Part shown: positions 6,097-6,776 of the stretch, piece by piece
How positions within the stretch are numbered: position 1 is the first letter of the stretch
How the letters are laid out: the number at the start of each line of letters is the position of its first letter
Assembly: GCA_003152795.1 (NCBI GenBank)
Contig: PMBA01000186.1
Span: 209-6,984, forward strand
Source: Acidobacteriaceae bacterium
GTDB lineage: Bacteria; Acidobacteriota; Terriglobia; Terriglobales; Acidobacteriaceae
Length of the DNA: 6,776 nucleotides
Direction of reading: 5' to 3'
Notes under the pieces: model-generated
Seen by the model: only the letters and a program-made list of their open reading frames with translations
The model's database searches: none
What the model was told of the DNA's origin: nothing
Translations under genes and position numbers: made by a program

Positions 6097-6219
6097 GAAG
6101 CTCCTTGTGGAGAACACCGATTCAGGGGGCATAGGGCCGCAGCATAAAATTCGCAGCGCAAAATGAAGATTGTACCGTGTGGAGGGAGAGGTCCGCGGAA
6201 GGCGTTACACTAAAGAGCA
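6097..6219. other. Divergent intergenic region between peptidase and methyltransferase genes
   Basis: This 123-bp stretch must hold the promoters for both the leftward peptidase operon and the rightward methyltransferase gene. It has AT-richer patches (CATAAAATTC near 6145-6155 and GCAAAATGAAGATTGTA near 6160-6176). A TACACT sits about 10 bases before the methyltransferase ATG. I could not assign a convincing -35/-10 pair, operator or riboswitch. Confidence 0.4.
6101..6106 (-). promoter_or_regulatory. Ribosome binding site deciding the M28B peptidase start
   Basis: On the minus strand AAGGAG stands four bases before the ATG at 6096, the strongest Shine-Dalgarno match in the window. It selects this start over the upstream in-frame ATG at 6132, which has no such site and would put a polar, proline-containing extension in front of the signal peptide. 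Confidence 0.8.
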
Positions 6220-6776
6220 ATGAGCAAGTCGCCAACGGCTCGATTTTCGGATCGGGTGGAGAATTACGTCCGCTATCGCCCGGGATATCCGGATGAGGTG
6301 CTCGAACTGCTTCGCGCCGAGTGCGGGCTGCAGCCGAGTCAGATTGTGGCTGACATCGCTTCCGGCACAGGCATGTTCAGCCGGCTGCTGCTGGAAAACG
6401 GGAACTCGGTTTTCGCGGTCGAACCGAACACGGAGATGCGGGAGATGGGGCTGCATCAGATGGAGAGTTACGATCGACTGGTGTCCATTGCCGGAACGGC
6501 CGAGGAGACGACTTTACGGTCGGCTTCGGTCGACTTGGTCACCGCCGCCCAATCTGCGCACTGGTTCGACCTGCCTCGGGCGCGCGCGGAATTCGCGCGC
6601 ATTCTGAGGCCGGGAGGGTGGTGCGTGCTGATATGGAATGAGCGGCGCACCGGGAGCACGCCTTTCCTGCGCGACTACGAGCGACTGCTGCTGACCTACG
6701 GCACCGACTATAAGGAAGTGCGCCACGAACGCACGACCGCGATGATCCATGAGTTTTTCGCGCCGGCGCGGTGCGA
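6220..6776 (+). CDS. Class I SAM-dependent methyltransferase, N-terminal part (3' end outside window)
   Basis: The frame is open from the ATG at 6220 to the right edge, 185 codons plus two bases; family members of this type are about 240-260 residues, so roughly 60-70 are missing. The N-terminal ARFSDRVENYVRYRPGYP is typical of Methyltransf_11/25-type proteins that resemble trans-aconitate and UbiE-like enzymes. Motif I is VADIASGTGMFSRLL (residues 43-57), the acidic end of strand 2 is VEPN (67-70), a THxxW-like segment reads QSAHWFD (111-117), and the post-III loop is ILRPGGWCVLIWNE (128-141). The protein should transfer a methyl group from S-adenosylmethionine; the substrate cannot be read from the sequence. 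It is transcribed away from the peptidase gene. Only a weak AGAG ribosome binding site precedes the ATG. Confidence 0.9.
   Translation, partial: MSKSPTARFSDRVENYVRYRPGYPDEVLELLRAECGLQPSQIVADIASGTGMFSRLLLENGNSVFAVEPNTEMREMGLHQMESYDRLVSIAGTAEETTLRSASVDLVTAAQSAHWFDLPRARAEFARILRPGGWCVLIWNERRTGSTPFLRDYERLLLTYGTDYKEVRHERTTAMIHEFFAPARC

Noticed and set aside
6097..6132. Upstream ATG of the peptidase adding 12 residues.
   Set aside because: The AAGGAG at 6101-6106 and the signal peptide both point to the ATG at 6096.
3355..6147. A 930-codon open frame on the plus strand.
   Set aside because: It lies entirely opposite the M28B peptidase and the start of the membrane protein gene, both of which show clear domain structure on the minus strand. 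Its translation is low-complexity glycine/valine/arginine-rich with no recognisable domain, as expected from antisense reading of a GC-rich gene.

Overview
The window looks like chromosomal DNA of a GC-rich Gram-negative bacterium. An acidobacterium (Acidobacteriota) is the best guess. This rests on overall gene style, the large secreted M28B (glutamate carboxypeptidase II-like) peptidase, the alanine/proline-rich single-pass membrane protein next to it, and a REP-like palindrome of a type I associate with this phylum. No rRNA or other definitive marker is present, so this is inference.

Layout. (1) Positions 1-321 hold the C-terminal 106 codons of thiC (thiamine pyrimidine synthesis), including its iron-sulfur cysteine motif. 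(2) Positions about 322-2012 form a mosaic accessory segment. In order it holds: a perfect 16-bp parS-like palindrome (361-376), an AT-rich inverted repeat, the C-terminal remnant of a VapC PIN toxin on the minus strand, an intact two-gene ParD/ParE-like (RelB/RelE superfamily) toxin-antitoxin operon with an operator-like palindrome at its start, a REP-like palindromic element, the last ~50 codons of what looks like a polymorphic/CDI-type toxin interrupted by one stop codon, and an intact, relatively AT-rich gene that resembles a contact-dependent-inhibition immunity protein. (3) Positions 2080-6096 hold three genes on the minus strand. In transcription order they are the secreted M28B peptidase, a 379-residue single-pass membrane protein of unknown function with a duplicated C-terminal motif, and a MarC-family integral membrane protein. 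Gaps of 48 and 15 bp suggest one operon. (4) Divergent from the peptidase, a class I SAM-dependent methyltransferase starts at 6220 and runs off the right edge.

How the parts relate. The thiC tail and the peptidase-to-marC group look like ordinary chromosomal genes. The stretch between them looks like an insertion hotspot holding pieces of three toxin systems: one decayed (VapC), one intact (ParDE-like), and one reduced to its immunity gene (polymorphic toxin tail plus CdiI-like protein). The most notable points are the parS-like site immediately downstream of thiC, the orphan toxin-tail/immunity module hidden beside the REP element, and the undescribed membrane protein between the peptidase and MarC genes.
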